Source: Harmothoe impar (lineage: Eukaryota; Annelida; Polychaeta; Phyllodocida; Polynoidae). Taken from it: a stretch of DNA of 64,000 nt. The notes beneath the pieces were generated by a model that made no database searches, had not been told where the DNA came from, and was given only the letters and a program-made list of their open reading frames with translations. How positions within the stretch are numbered: the first letter of the stretch is position 1; the number at the start of each line of letters is the position of its first letter. The stretch is taken from positions 59,776,842 to 59,840,841 of the forward strand of contig OX381710.1 of assembly GCA_947462335.1 (NCBI GenBank), written 5' to 3'. The position numbers were made by a program, and so were the translations under genes. This document shows positions 22,224-31,939 of the stretch, one piece after another.

Positions 22224-23156
22224 ATGCCTGCCATTAGCGAGTTAGAAAGCACTAACACTCGGGCAAGGTCGGCCAGAAACAGGTTGGGCGACAATGGAGG
22301 AATCCGCGCTCCCACTGTCACGACTGCAGCTGAAGTTCACCAGACAGCTAGGTCTATTTCACCACAGCCACAGCCACAGCGGTCAAGACGTGACCACCAC
22401 ACAGAGGGAAGGGCTGTCAAGCCTACCACGTCACCGGCGCATACCCCAGTCACATCCGCCAACACACCGAGCACTGTGTCGGCCCTTCAGCAGGGGAGTA
22501 AAAAAGTCCTCACAATGATAACTTCTAAACTAGGCATATCCCCCGGGAAAAAACCCACCCATAGCAGCATTGAAATCACCTTTGAAGGTAAAGAGGATAA
22601 TATGTTACATGGTATAAAAGGAGACCAGGTATTGCCCACCCTAAATGAGGAGAGTGATGAGGAATTGTTGCAGGCCACGGACAACCATGGCCCTAAACCT
22701 GGTCTGCCTGAGCGTAACCTAGACTTGCACCCGTCACCTCGAAATATTTATGATGACAGAATTATAGAAGTTCTCAAACAAGGGATTCTTATTCCACAAA
22801 AGAACAAGGGTAGGAAAAAGAAAAAGAAAAGGTCCAAACGTAAATCTGTCCCTGAAGAGGATCTTACAGTGTCTGAAGGTGAGGGCGCTGTCTTTGAAGA
22901 TGCAGCGCAAAGTCCTGTTACTGTCGACAGAGACAAAGATGTACCAGACACCAGTGCATTAGACACTTGTGACAGTATACAGACCCCTCCTGACGTAGGT
23001 ACAGTGACTGAACAACAAGATATTCAATCAAAACATAGTGAGTCCTTGCAAAGCTCATGCGCTGATGATGAAGACAGTAGTGAAGGCTTTATGTTAGGAT
23101 ATGGTGGATGCAAGGCTTTGACCACGGGAAGGTCTTCCAGCAAACCCAACCATTGA
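22224..23156 (+). CDS. Uncharacterised 310-aa disordered, basic protein in the transposon
   Basis: An uninterrupted ATG-to-TGA frame, the longest non-repetitive ORF of the window, lies between the broken transposase and the right TIR. I do not recognise the protein. The first 90 residues are rich in Arg, Ser, Thr, Pro and Gln. A lysine/arginine block (KNKGRKKKKKRSKRK, about residues 192-206) looks like a nuclear localisation or nucleic-acid-binding signal. It is followed by an acidic Ser/Asp/Glu-rich tail. No Cys clusters or catalytic motifs are seen. Its stop codon (TTGA of CCATTGA) lies inside the first right-TIR unit, so the end of the frame depends on the transposon. It could be an accessory transposon protein or a fragment of a gag-like or host gene caught in the element. 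Confidence 0.6.
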   Translation: MPAISELESTNTRARSARNRLGDNGGIRAPTVTTAAEVHQTARSISPQPQPQRSRRDHHTEGRAVKPTTSPAHTPVTSANTPSTVSALQQGSKKVLTMITSKLGISPGKKPTHSSIEITFEGKEDNMLHGIKGDQVLPTLNEESDEELLQATDNHGPKPGLPERNLDLHPSPRNIYDDRIIEVLKQGILIPQKNKGRKKKKKRSKRKSVPEEDLTVSEGEGAVFEDAAQSPVTVDRDKDVPDTSALDTCDSIQTPPDVGTVTEQQDIQSKHSESLQSSCADDEDSSEGFMLGYGGCKALTTGRSSSKPNH

Positions 23157-23631
23157 ATTTCTTGGGTCCATTTCAGGGGGGATAGGCATGATTACAATCA
23201 ACCTTAGGCCAATGGAAATGTGTGTTGCTAGGCAGATAAACAATAAAAATAGCTGTTGCTAGGCAACCAGCTGTCATAGCAACAAACCAATAGAACCATT
23301 GCATTCCCTGGGTCCATTTTAGGGGGGTAGGTATGATTATAATTAATCTCCAGACCCTGGAAATGTCTGTTGCTAGGCAGATAAACAATTAGAATAGCCG
23401 TTGCTAGGCAAACAGCTGTCCTAGCAACAAACCAGTAGAACCATTGAATTCCTTGGGTCCCATTTAGGGGGGGGGGGGTAGGTAGTGTTAAATGTGCATT
23501 ATTAGCCATATCTAGGGCATGGGAGATGGAATTCTGATATTTTGGCGGCCATCTTGGATTTTGCCCAATTTGAGGCATTTTCCCAAGGCAAAGAATGGTA
23601 AACTTTTTTTTCTGAAAAATAGACATATCAA
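23150..23631. repeat. Right TIR with two-plus 147-bp units
   Basis: This is the inverted counterpart of 18195-18800. It contains an exact X-box-like GTTGCTAGGCAAC at 23255-23267 and a variant (GTTGCTAGGCAAAC) at 23400. The terminal block includes GGCGGCCATCTTGGATTTTG at about 23543-23562, which also contains a YY1-like core (complement AAGATGGCGGC or close). It is shorter than the left TIR by roughly one unit. Confidence 0.85.
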
Positions 23632-23833
23632 TGGCATGCATCAGACCAATGGCACGCACCTGAATTTAGCACGGCAGGATTTATGGATTATTGGGAGGAA
23701 ATATCTACCACTGAACAACTAAATTGGGGTTATTTACATAGGAAGACTCACAGAACGGACCCATTATGGTTTTGGAATCGGGAAGGTTAGTATAGGTTTA
23801 ATATTCATGGTTTCTCTCTCTTGACCGGTCCTG

Positions 23834-24090
23834 ACAGTCACCGCCATTTTGTCAACCTAGTTACCTGTAAACAAAGCAAATGCGCAACCGTAACTAGGCC
23901 ACAGCCTAGTTAAGTTAGTTTGACTAACACATACCATTCATAGATAGCAACCCCATAAGCACTGATACACAGAAACACTTAAAGCAAAATATAGTAAATA
24001 CCGTTTAAAAGGCAAATCTCAGCGTAGTCCGTCAATACACAACACTCAGGCCGCGTTCGCAGGATACACCTCAGTCAGTCACTGTACAAA
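23834..24090 (+). promoter_or_regulatory. Promoter-like region before the interrupted ORF
   Basis: CCGCCATTTTG at 23841-23851 matches the YY1 initiator-type consensus. An inverted repeat TAACTAGGC-CACA-GCCTAGTTA lies at 23891-23912. A coding-looking ATG follows at 24091. There is no TATA box close to it. The role is inferred from position only. Confidence 0.35.
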
Positions 24091-24175
24091 ATGACGGGTC
24101 ACAAGAATGCGGAAAACAGGGAGTCCTCGGACAGTGAAAGTGAAGAATACAGTTCAGGAAGGGATAACTCCCCTC
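24091..24175 (+). pseudogene. 5' part of a reading frame interrupted by a foldback element
   Basis: ATG at 24091 opens a Ser/Glu-rich sequence (MTGHKNAENRESSDSESEEY, then SSGRDNSP) that looks like a real, acidic, disordered N-terminus. At 24176 the foldback element begins and the native frame soon ends at TGA 24205. The frame resumes, in phase, at 25881 on the far side of the element. The product is unknown; it could be a host gene exon or the start of a gag-like retroelement protein. Confidence 0.5.
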
Positions 24176-25875
24176 TGTGGGGCCTTGAGCCCACAAAATT
24201 GCCTTGAGCCCACAAAAGAGTACTGTTTTGTTAGCTGAAGGCTAACACCGGGCCTTCAGCCCACAAAAGTGGCTTTAAAGCACAAAAGCCTTCAGCCCAC
24301 AAAAAAAAGTCTTCAGGCCACAAAAGCCTTCAGCCCACAAAAGCCTTCAGGCCACAAAACAAAGATGCCTTCAGCCCACAAAAACATATATACATACCAT
24401 ATGTACTGGTCTCACAGAGCAATTGGCATTCAGGTCCAACACAAATTGTACATCTCATATCCACCTGCCTTCAACTCACAAAACCTCTCATATCAACTTG
24501 CCTTCAGCTCACAAAACCTACACACTAATCTCACATAAGAATCTAGCCTCTAGCACCAACTTGCCTTCAGCCAAGAAACATTTCATCCTGATTTTATATA
24601 CCAATCTAGCTTTTCATATCAACTTGCCTTTAGCTCACAAAGCCAATACATAGGATTTGTGAGCTGAAGGCAAGTTGATCTCAACTACAAACCTATGAAC
24701 TAATCTTACATACCAATCTAGCCTCTCATATCAACCTGCCTTCAGCCCACAAAACCTATATATACTGATCTCATATAAGAATATATCAACTTGCCTTCAG
24801 CTCACAAACCTATATATACTGACCTTCAGCCCACAAAACTTATGTACTGATCTGACATACAAGCCTATGTACTGATCTTACATACCAATCTAGCCTCTCA
24901 AATCAACTTGCCTTCAGCTCACAAAATTTATATATACTGATCTCTCATAAGAATAGATCAACTGGCCTTCAGCTCACAAAACCTATATATACTGATCTCA
25001 TATACCAATCTAGCTTCTCATATCAACTTGCCTTCGGCTCACAAAACCTATATACTGACCATCAGCTCACAAAACTTATGTACTGATCTGACATACAAGC
25101 CTATGTACTGATCTTACGTACAAATGTAGCCTCTCATATCACCTTGCCTTCAGCCCACAAAGCCAATACATGGGATTTGTGAGCTGAAGGCTAATCGATC
25201 TCAAATACAAGCTTATGTACTGATCTATCATACCAATCTGGCCTCTCATATCAACTTGCCTTCAGCTCACAAAACCTATATATTCTGATCTTACGTACCA
25301 ATCAAGCCTCTCATCTCAACTTGCCTTCAGCTCACAAAACGTATGTACTGCTCTCACATGAGGATATATCAACTTGCCTTCAGCTCACAAAACCTATATA
25401 TACTGATCTCACATAAGAATAGATCAACATGCCTTCAGCTCACAAAACCATATACTGATCTCACATAAGGATATATCAACTTGCCTTCAGCTCACAAAAC
25501 CTATACTGATCTCACATGAGAAGATATCAACTTGCCTTCAAGTCACAAAACCTATATATATACTGATCTTACATACCAGTGAAACCAGTATATATAGGTT
25601 TTGTTAGCATAAGGCTAGTTCATATAAAAAGCTAGATTGTTAGGTGAGACCAGCATGTATATATGTTTTTGTGGGCTGAAGGCATCTTTGTTTTGTGGCC
25701 TGAAGGCTTTTGTGGGCTGAAGGCTTTTGTGGCCTGAAGACTTTTTTTTTGTGGGCTGAAGGCTTTTGTGCTTTAAAGCCACTTTTGTGGGCTGAAGGCC
25801 CGGTGTTAGCCTTCAGCTAACAAAATGGTACTCTTTTGTGGGCTCAAGGCAATTTTGTGAGCTGAAGACCCCACA
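24176..25875. mobile_element. 1.7-kb foldback transposon with long TIRs and internal repeat array
   Basis: The TIRs are about 240 and 230 bp (24176-24416 and 25644-25875), starting TGTGGGG. They are themselves made of repeated CCTTCAGCCCACAAAAG words. The centre is an array of about 60-bp units combining CTTGCCTTCAGCTCACAAAA with CCTATATATACTGATCT and CATACCAATCTAGCCTC. CCCTC copies flank the element (24171-24175 and 25876-25880), a 5-bp target duplication. There is no coding capacity. The superfamily is not identified; the structure is of the Foldback type. Confidence 0.85.
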
Positions 25876-26002
25876 CCCTCCCCCTGCATCTCAAACGCGA
25901 AACAAGTCAAAAAGAAAAGACATGACCAGAGATCAAAAGTTGGATCTACTCATGTCAAATATGGCGGACAAAGCATCACAAACTTGTCACACATTTGTAT
26001 GA
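25876..26002 (+). pseudogene. 3' part of the interrupted reading frame
   Basis: From 25881 the frame reads PPASQTRNKSKRK and then DMTRDQKLDLLMSNMADKAS, stopping at TGA 26000-26002. Together with 24091-24175, minus one TSD copy, the lengths add to 207 nt (69 codons) with no frame change. The basic stretch followed by a short amphipathic helix-like segment is unlike the flanking repeats. A GT-containing donor near the end could mean the real exon continued elsewhere. Confidence 0.45.
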
Positions 26003-26079
26003 AACATGTCACATACTGTGTGGCAGAACCCTTTGCAGAACCCTTGGCAACATACCATAGGACACATGGAGTGACCTAC

Positions 26080-26302
26080 AGTGCTAAAAGATACCTGTCA
26101 CAAACTGTTGTTCCTGAATTGACAGTTGACAGTTGACAGTAAGTGACTGAAGTTGGAGTTTTCACTTTCAACTTTGACATTTGCATTGTTTTTGGTTTAA
26201 TATAGTGTTGAAAGATAGCAGTCACAAGTTGATTTACTTGAATTGACAGTTGACAGGTGACAGTAAATGGTTGAAGTTAGAGTTTTCACTTTCAACTCAA
26301 GT
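26080..26302. repeat. Two tandem copies of an about 124-bp segment
   Basis: The copies at about 26080-26178 and 26203-26300 share AAAGATA, GTCACAA, GAATTGACAGTTGACAG and GAGTTTTCACTTTCAACT. Inside each, TTGACAG is itself repeated two or three times. Confidence 0.7.
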
Positions 26303-28690
26303 TGATTTTCTGCAAGTTGAAGTGAATTTGAAATTTCAAAATTACAAAAAGATTTGACCCTCCTGGGCCACTGTAGAAACATCTACTAATTCACATGTTC
26401 CAACTTTACACTGCATTATGAACCATGTACCATGAAATCATATTTGATGAAAATGTATTTACGTTACCTTTTAAATGACAACCTGGTAAAGTCAATTGAG
26501 AAGTTATCAGTTGCTTCTTAATAAGCTGAACAACAGCCAGCCAATATTGCTATGTAATGGTTTTCATACTTAAGGAAAACTACATTCCACCAACAAAGAC
26601 AAAATACAAAAACGTAAAACATCGTGCAATAAGGGCACAATCAACGTAAAATACAACTTGAGATTGGATTTCTATTCATGGGGATTTATTGCAAATGTCA
26701 CGGGTTTTGTAGCCATCTGGTAAAACTTAAGAGAATACATTCTTCAAATACGGACTTGCATTTTCATCAACTTTTCCCAAGTAATCTCGTGGGAATTTAT
26801 ATTACAGCTGCCACATGTATCTCCAATGGCAAATGAATACAGACATCTTTTCCCGGGCCAGCAGATGAGTAAATGACTTCTTATTTTCTATTAGATTGAG
26901 AAATGGTGATGTCATTTGAAAGTATACTGTTTTCATGGCATCAGTAGGATACTTTTTTTTCAAACTACACAAAGATCACCTGTAATGTTTAGTATTGTAT
27001 TCCGATATTATGTTACGCGCACTATCTGAATAATTATATGCATCAAGAATGCATGTAGTATAAAATATGAGAGCACTGGCTTGTCTCTGGAACTATCACC
27101 GTCATTCAGAAACCCTATCACTATACCAGACAGATATTCTGAATTAGATCCTATTCTTGGTGTGGTTGAATTGGTCTACTTATTCGGATTGTGGTCTCAA
27201 CGTGTGTGTTTTTTAAAATCTACTTTAATAAGATAAAACCTCTCTTACTAATTAAGGAACCATTAAAACAATTTGAATCGCTCCTAATGATGGTAGCTAC
27301 CATAACCCTATTGGATGAGCCTTTTTGCTAAAGCTGTCACGTTTTCTCATATCTCATTTCCGGCACTACTGCAATCAAGTCCTGAAGTTATGCCTTAAGC
27401 TCCACCACAATATCTACAAGTACCATAACTTTTAGAGGGGACTATTATTATTATCATTATTAATTATTTTCCTTATATCTACTTTTTCCCCTTTGCCGGC
27501 GGCTTGATTAGTGTGTGTTTTTGCTGTAGAGCTGCTCAACACTGTCGGCTGTGGGGGGCCCGGCAGCAGTGCTGACACACATGCACTTGTATCTCATTGT
27601 CTTTATTCATCCTTTCTTTACTGTAATATAATGTAAAGGGAAATTCATACCATCCCAGGACCTGGGATACTGTTCCATATCTAGGACAGGGTGCTGGATC
27701 TGTAGCGTGTGTCAGGTTGGTAGCATGGAACAGGTCTGTCAATGCTATGGCACATATAGACAGCGTACCATGCTGTGGGGGATGTTCCATAACGTGCATT
27801 GAGGCCACACGTCTGATGAAAACAATAGATAACATACAGGACTAGAGTAAGCAGCACACACAATCACACTAATTTACTGGGACATACGTGAAACAACGGA
27901 TAATTATGAGGTGAGATAATCTGCCGGCATTCTAATAATTATTAACTTGTTGCCGTGGAATACGAAAATACCATTGACAGAATGAAGAAAACCTCCCTTG
28001 TACATCATGCATTTTCTGTATTAGTTCCAATTTGTACATTTCTCAAAATCGATTATTACCTTCACTTTTACGTTTTAAATCCTAATGACATTTCATCATG
28101 CCTCAGATTATGAATAAAGACATGTCTGAAATTCGTCCATAATCTTTGGCACGCATATTTTGGCACAAGTCAATCAGAACTTCTCTCCAGGCCTTTGTTA
28201 GACTGTCTGGTGCCTTTCAACCATGGGACATGCCATTTAAGGTGAACGATGATTCATCCATAATGATGTAATACAAACCCAACACTCTGCATCCAGAACA
28301 GATGTTATAGACATATCTAATTATAGATTACACATTATTGAGGTTGTCTTTGCTCTATTTGCTTTTATTTCACAATTGGCTTATGTCAAGTTTGTTAAAT
28401 CATTGACTATTATTCTAACCTTCGGGACCAATGATAAATCGTCTCGGAAAATGTACAAAATGTAACATGTGATACGATCTCTAAATTTGAAGTGTTGTTG
28501 CTCTCTAGTCACTCGAAATTATGCCGATTTTGATAAGTTAAAATATTCTGGTTTGATACCTTGACTTTTGATAATCACATCAGTATAGTCAATCTGTTTG
28601 ATTGACTATACTTCAATAAAACCCAACAACGGCAATACTTATTCGATTAGGAATGCCAATCCACCTAGCCAGATGTGGATTAATAAGATA
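26303..28690. other. AT-rich spacer
   Basis: Nothing recognisable was found apart from short inverted words such as TATAGTCAATCTGTTTGATTGACTATA-type sequence near 28585-28612. The minus-strand frame at 27536-27835 (99 codons) has no domain-like features. Confidence 0.45.
28585..28612. repeat. Short perfect inverted repeat
   Basis: TATAGTCAATC and GATTGACTATA flank a short centre, making an 11-bp-arm hairpin. Confidence 0.7.
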
Positions 28691-28714
28691 GTCTCAAGTT
28701 TACAAGAGCGAGTT

Positions 28715-28851
28715 TTTCATGACGTCATCTGATTGGCTATGACATCATTAAATGATATTGATGACGTCACCATCGTGACATGCGAGCTTTCCCGACATCA
28801 TAGGGATGTATCTGCTCCCCGAGCGTAGGCGGCCATCTTGTCCCCTAACAC
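28715..28851 (+). promoter_or_regulatory. Promoter-like block: two CREs, CCAAT box, YY1 site
   Basis: TGACGTCA (the ATF/CREB palindrome) occurs at 28720-28727 and 28762-28769. ATTGG, an inverted CCAAT box used by NF-Y, lies between them (28732-28736). GCGGCCATCTTG at 28829-28840 matches a YY1 site, which in TATA-less promoters often marks the start region. An ATG opening a coding-looking frame follows at 28852. The order and spacing are typical of animal promoters, though each motif alone could arise by chance. Confidence 0.5.
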
Positions 28852-29483
28852 ATGCTGTTCATTCCTTCGGCCTCTGGTTCCCAGACGGAGTTGGAGACTG
28901 GATGTACGAGTATGATTCCTGCGTTTCACCATGTAGATAGATATAGTTTAAAACCCGACACGGCCGAAGGCTGGTCAGCAGGTTCACAGGGCCCATACGG
29001 ACCGAACCTGGAGAAACCATGTAAGTACTTACAGCTAGTTCATGTGTCAGCGAAAACAACTACTGCATCTCAATTCCCTGCACTGCCCACATGACTGTAG
29101 CGTTCAGCCGACCTGCTTTGCCCCTCTAGGTGGAGTGCTAGCCGTGCCCTCTCAGGTCTCGTACCCTGGAGATCTCCTGCTCACCCCGGGCCCACCCACA
29201 CCCTCTCACCCTCATCCATACCTCGCGGGTATCTGCGGCGTATGATATGACCGCATTCGAATTGAGATTCAATTATCGGTAATCGTTCCTTGCCACCACA
29301 GGCACTGATCCAATTAAAGCGGCTGGAGACAGGGGTGTAGATGGTGTGCGGCAGGTTCTCTCATTAATTAAGCCATCAGGCAGAGAACCAGCGAAATATG
29401 AGCTTCGTGAGGAGCCCACCAGGGGACAGCATGCACAGCGCGTGCGCAGAACGTGCATGGCCTGCCGGGTAGCTGCTCAATGA
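28852..29483 (+). CDS. Candidate three-exon gene, 149 aa, unknown
   Basis: Proposed exons are 28852-29020 (donor GTAAGT), 29130-29228 (acceptor after TTTGCCCCTCTAG, donor GTATCT) and 29302-29483 (acceptor after CCACCACAG, stop TGA). Both introns are phase 1, the exon lengths sum to 450 nt, and all three exons stay open in the joined frame. The protein has no recognised domain: Ser/Pro-rich exons 1-2 (including VSYPGDLLLTPGPPTPSHPH) and a basic exon 3 with a CMAC motif near the end. Introns of 109 and 73 bp are short, and the second donor is weak. If intron 2 is retained, the frame stops at 29245. A CRE/NF-Y/YY1 block lies immediately upstream. This is a hypothesis built from signals, not homology. 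Confidence 0.35.
29437..29447 (-). promoter_or_regulatory. NRF1-like site
   Basis: GCGCGTGCGCA (complement TGCGCACGCGC) fits the NRF1 consensus YGCGCAYGCGCR. It lies inside the proposed third exon and could instead mark a separate promoter. Confidence 0.35.
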
Positions 29484-29489
29484 GGAATA

Positions 29490-31240
29490 GGGGTGGCGTT
29501 TAAACATGGGTTACACGTGTACTTGTAAGTAGGGAATAGGAGGTATTGTAGCCGTTTCATGGGGATTCCCTCATGTCTCAATCCCATCCATTATTACCTT
29601 TGGATTATTCATATGCACATTGCTGATTAATTAAGACTATTGCCATCATTTTATAGTTTTCCTAGGATGAAAGCGTTCATTAAGAAGTGTTCAAAAAGAG
29701 CGGTTAGCACTTTCTCTGCGAAATTAGAGGCGACATCGATTCGATGTACCAGTGGCCATTCTATCCTATATATATACGAGCAGGTATAATCAATAATGAG
29801 CATTAACTAGCCATCAGGTAGCATGGAGACTAGTGCTCACTTCAGCTGAAATAGGGTTGGGCCCCATAGCCTCACTAAGCATCGACACACAATGGCCTAC
29901 TCCTCACGATCCAATGATGTCAGAGAATATTGTACAATCATCAGTACTACAGGGAGGTAATATCTGAGGCACCATCAGGACCCCGGATAAGGACCCTAAC
30001 CAAGTTGGTAAAATAGTCAGGACGACTCGGAGGCTCAGCTATTGGGAGGACGTGACCGTCCTAGTCCTCCCCCGATGTTAAAGGGTTTAGGATGCATGAT
30101 GAACACTGTCACACCCGTCCTTAAACCATAACCAATAGCACAGCCACCCATCGAATGCAGCCACTATTTCACAGACGGGCTTTTTTCATAATGCAAGGGT
30201 GAGAAGGGATTTATTTTGCTACATTATTCCCAATCGTGTTAACTGGTAAAGGCTACCTTGAGCAGGTTACTTGTTTACCATTAAGCTATTTTGGGTACTC
30301 TTAGCAGATGTAATTTCGAATCCCTATGTACGTATTATAATTATAATTTTTCAAACAAGTTTGAAATGTACACATATATCGTTAGATGTGTGCCCTCCAT
30401 GTTGTTAGACATGAGCGCTCCCTTATAATGCAGAAATTATGTCAAATATAAGCCACCTCATCTTATCCCTTTGAGGGGGAGCCCAGGGCATTTCATCACA
30501 TTGTAGTTGGTTTACTATGATACAATTAGGCCTATTCTATGAGGAACGAGTAAGCTTACTGGTTAACTTTTGTTTTTTGTGATTTAATCTAAGAGTAATG
30601 TCACACTATCCAGCTGCGGCTAGATGTAGAATAGTATGGGCCCGGGAGTATGGGTGGTAAGTCAGGGTATGCGGGTTCTATGAACAGTGCTGTCTAGTCT
30701 GGAGTACCCCCATCTGTCTTCCGTCTCTAGCCTGATGAGCCTGCCACTTAAGTCGTGTGTCGGTGCTTTTATAGCCGGCATCCCATTCATTCTAACCTCA
30801 TTACAACTGTTTTCAAATCAGACTTTACTTGGAGATTATTACAAATGACCTTGTGCATAGTAAGGGGGATTCAACCCATCTGCGGAACACTGCATAGATC
30901 TACGATTATATTCTCCCGAAATCTCACAATATAGGACGGCAATATTTCGTTATCTGGAAACTAGAGGACGGACATTTACGACTTAAATGGAATGTGGATA
31001 CGTCCCAAATACGCAATCTGTGATATTCATTTCAACCATCGGGGGTAATTCAAAGTGCTGTAAACGGGCTATCTAATTGCTAATGAGAAGTGTATTTTTA
31101 GCCTGCAGTAGAGCCTTAAATGTTATAGAAGGGATAGGGTGTCACTGCCTATTTGCTTTATTTTCAATATATTGTAACACACTTAATATCATAGTATTCA
31201 TTACCAATGTAGATTTTAATATACATAAATATAGCACATA
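29490..31240. other. Spacer
   Basis: No exon or repeat element was recognised. Composition is AT-rich with scattered G/C runs. Confidence 0.45.

Positions 31241-31244
<4 letters not shown>

Positions 31245-31299
<55 letters not shown>
31245..31299. repeat. (CT)n microsatellite
   Basis: A tract of about 50 bp of alternating CT that yields false Leu/Ser and Arg/Glu frames on the two strands. Confidence 0.97.
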
Positions 31300-31301
<2 letters not shown>

Positions 31302-31648
31302 CTAGAACACTGCAGAATTCTCATTTAGATAATACACACAATTTACACGTATCAAGTATTCCTACCTGTACTGCAATACTAAGTGGTCCATGTATGCCCT
31401 TTACTGCTCATGGTCTTTGTACAACAGACCTGATTACATGCAGCTTGTGGGACATCTAGAATAATCAAGATTTCAAATCTGCACAATACACCTAATTAAA
31501 ATTAATGAAATCTCTCTCCTTCCCTACATTCCCATGGCGGCCACAGCTATCTGCTTACTTCCTTCCATCTCCACCAACGACAGTGCACACCGGTTGTACT
31601 GAGCAAATAATATTTGTATGCAAATGATGAGTTTTAGTCGGCACGCCA
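31300..31648. other. Spacer
   Basis: Nothing convincing beyond a CCATGGCGGCC word (31531-31541) that overlaps a YY1-like core. Confidence 0.4.
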
Positions 31649-31936
31649 TTAGAGGCCTCCAGTCTCTAATAGAATTTTCATGAGGGCCCAGTAGCGGCCA
31701 GCAAACCATAGGTGCACACCACAGGCTTCCATCAGCGGGGTGTGAATAGTGGGGGTGGTTAGAGGGGGTGGTGTTATATAGGAGCTAGCCAGAGGCTGGA
31801 TCTGTCCAGCTTCCTTCCAAATTGAATAAACTCCAAACAGTGGCTTTTGAAGTTCAGCTGCTTGCCACCAGAGGGCGTGGTCACCAGTACGTATGCGCAC
31901 AAAGGGCACGCCATCTTGCATTTCATCAGCGGGCAT
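31649..31936 (-). CDS. Candidate minus-strand first exon, unknown product
   Basis: A 95-codon frame from ATG at 31936 reads MPADEMQDGVPFVRIRTGDH, then ALWWQAAELQKPLFGVYSIW, then drifts into a Pro/Thr-rich low-complexity stretch. Just upstream on the same strand, an ETS-type ACTTCCGGT (31961-31969) and a YY1-like CAAGATGGCG (about 31911-31920, overlapping the first codons) suggest a TATA-less promoter. No family is recognised. The coding part may end at an unrecognised donor; the tail looks like random translation. Confidence 0.25.
   Translation of the reverse strand: MPADEMQDGVPFVRIRTGDHALWWQAAELQKPLFGVYSIWKEAGQIQPLASSYITPPPLTTPTIHTPLMEACGVHLWFAGRYWALMKILLETGGL
31863..31880 (+). promoter_or_regulatory. 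CTCF-like site
   Basis: TGCCACCAGAGGGCGTGG contains CCACCAGAGGGCG, a match to the CTCF core consensus (CCASYAGRKGGC) at every core position. CTCF and this motif are conserved in bilaterians. Occupancy cannot be judged from sequence. Confidence 0.5.
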
Positions 31937-31939
31937 CTC

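Larger units (their letters stand above)
18195..23631 (+). mobile_element. 5.4-kb TIR DNA transposon, Academ-like, decayed
   Basis: The ends are inverted: TTGATATGTCT, then a T-rich tract, CAG, an A run and GTTTACCA near 18195-18230 match the complement near 23598-23631. They are followed by a GCCTCAAATTGGGCAAAATC block on both sides. Inside each TIR are tandem units of about 147 bp. The body holds a broken transposase-like gene (18841-21444) with DDE-like, FEN/XPG-like nuclease and CXC-like parts, and a separate intact ORF (22224-23156). No clean target duplication was found, so the exact ends may be off by a few bases. Academ elements are known to combine a transposase with an XPG-type nuclease; assignment here is by inference. 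Confidence 0.75.

Noticed and set aside
23622..23795. Plus-strand frame with Trp-rich peptide (MDYWEEISTTEQLNWGYLH)
   Set aside because: Open for about 55 codons and followed by GTTAGT, but it starts in the transposon end and has no ATG context or homology.
31077..31328. 83-codon plus ORF and 60-codon minus ORF
   Set aside because: Both owe their length to the (CT)n microsatellite.
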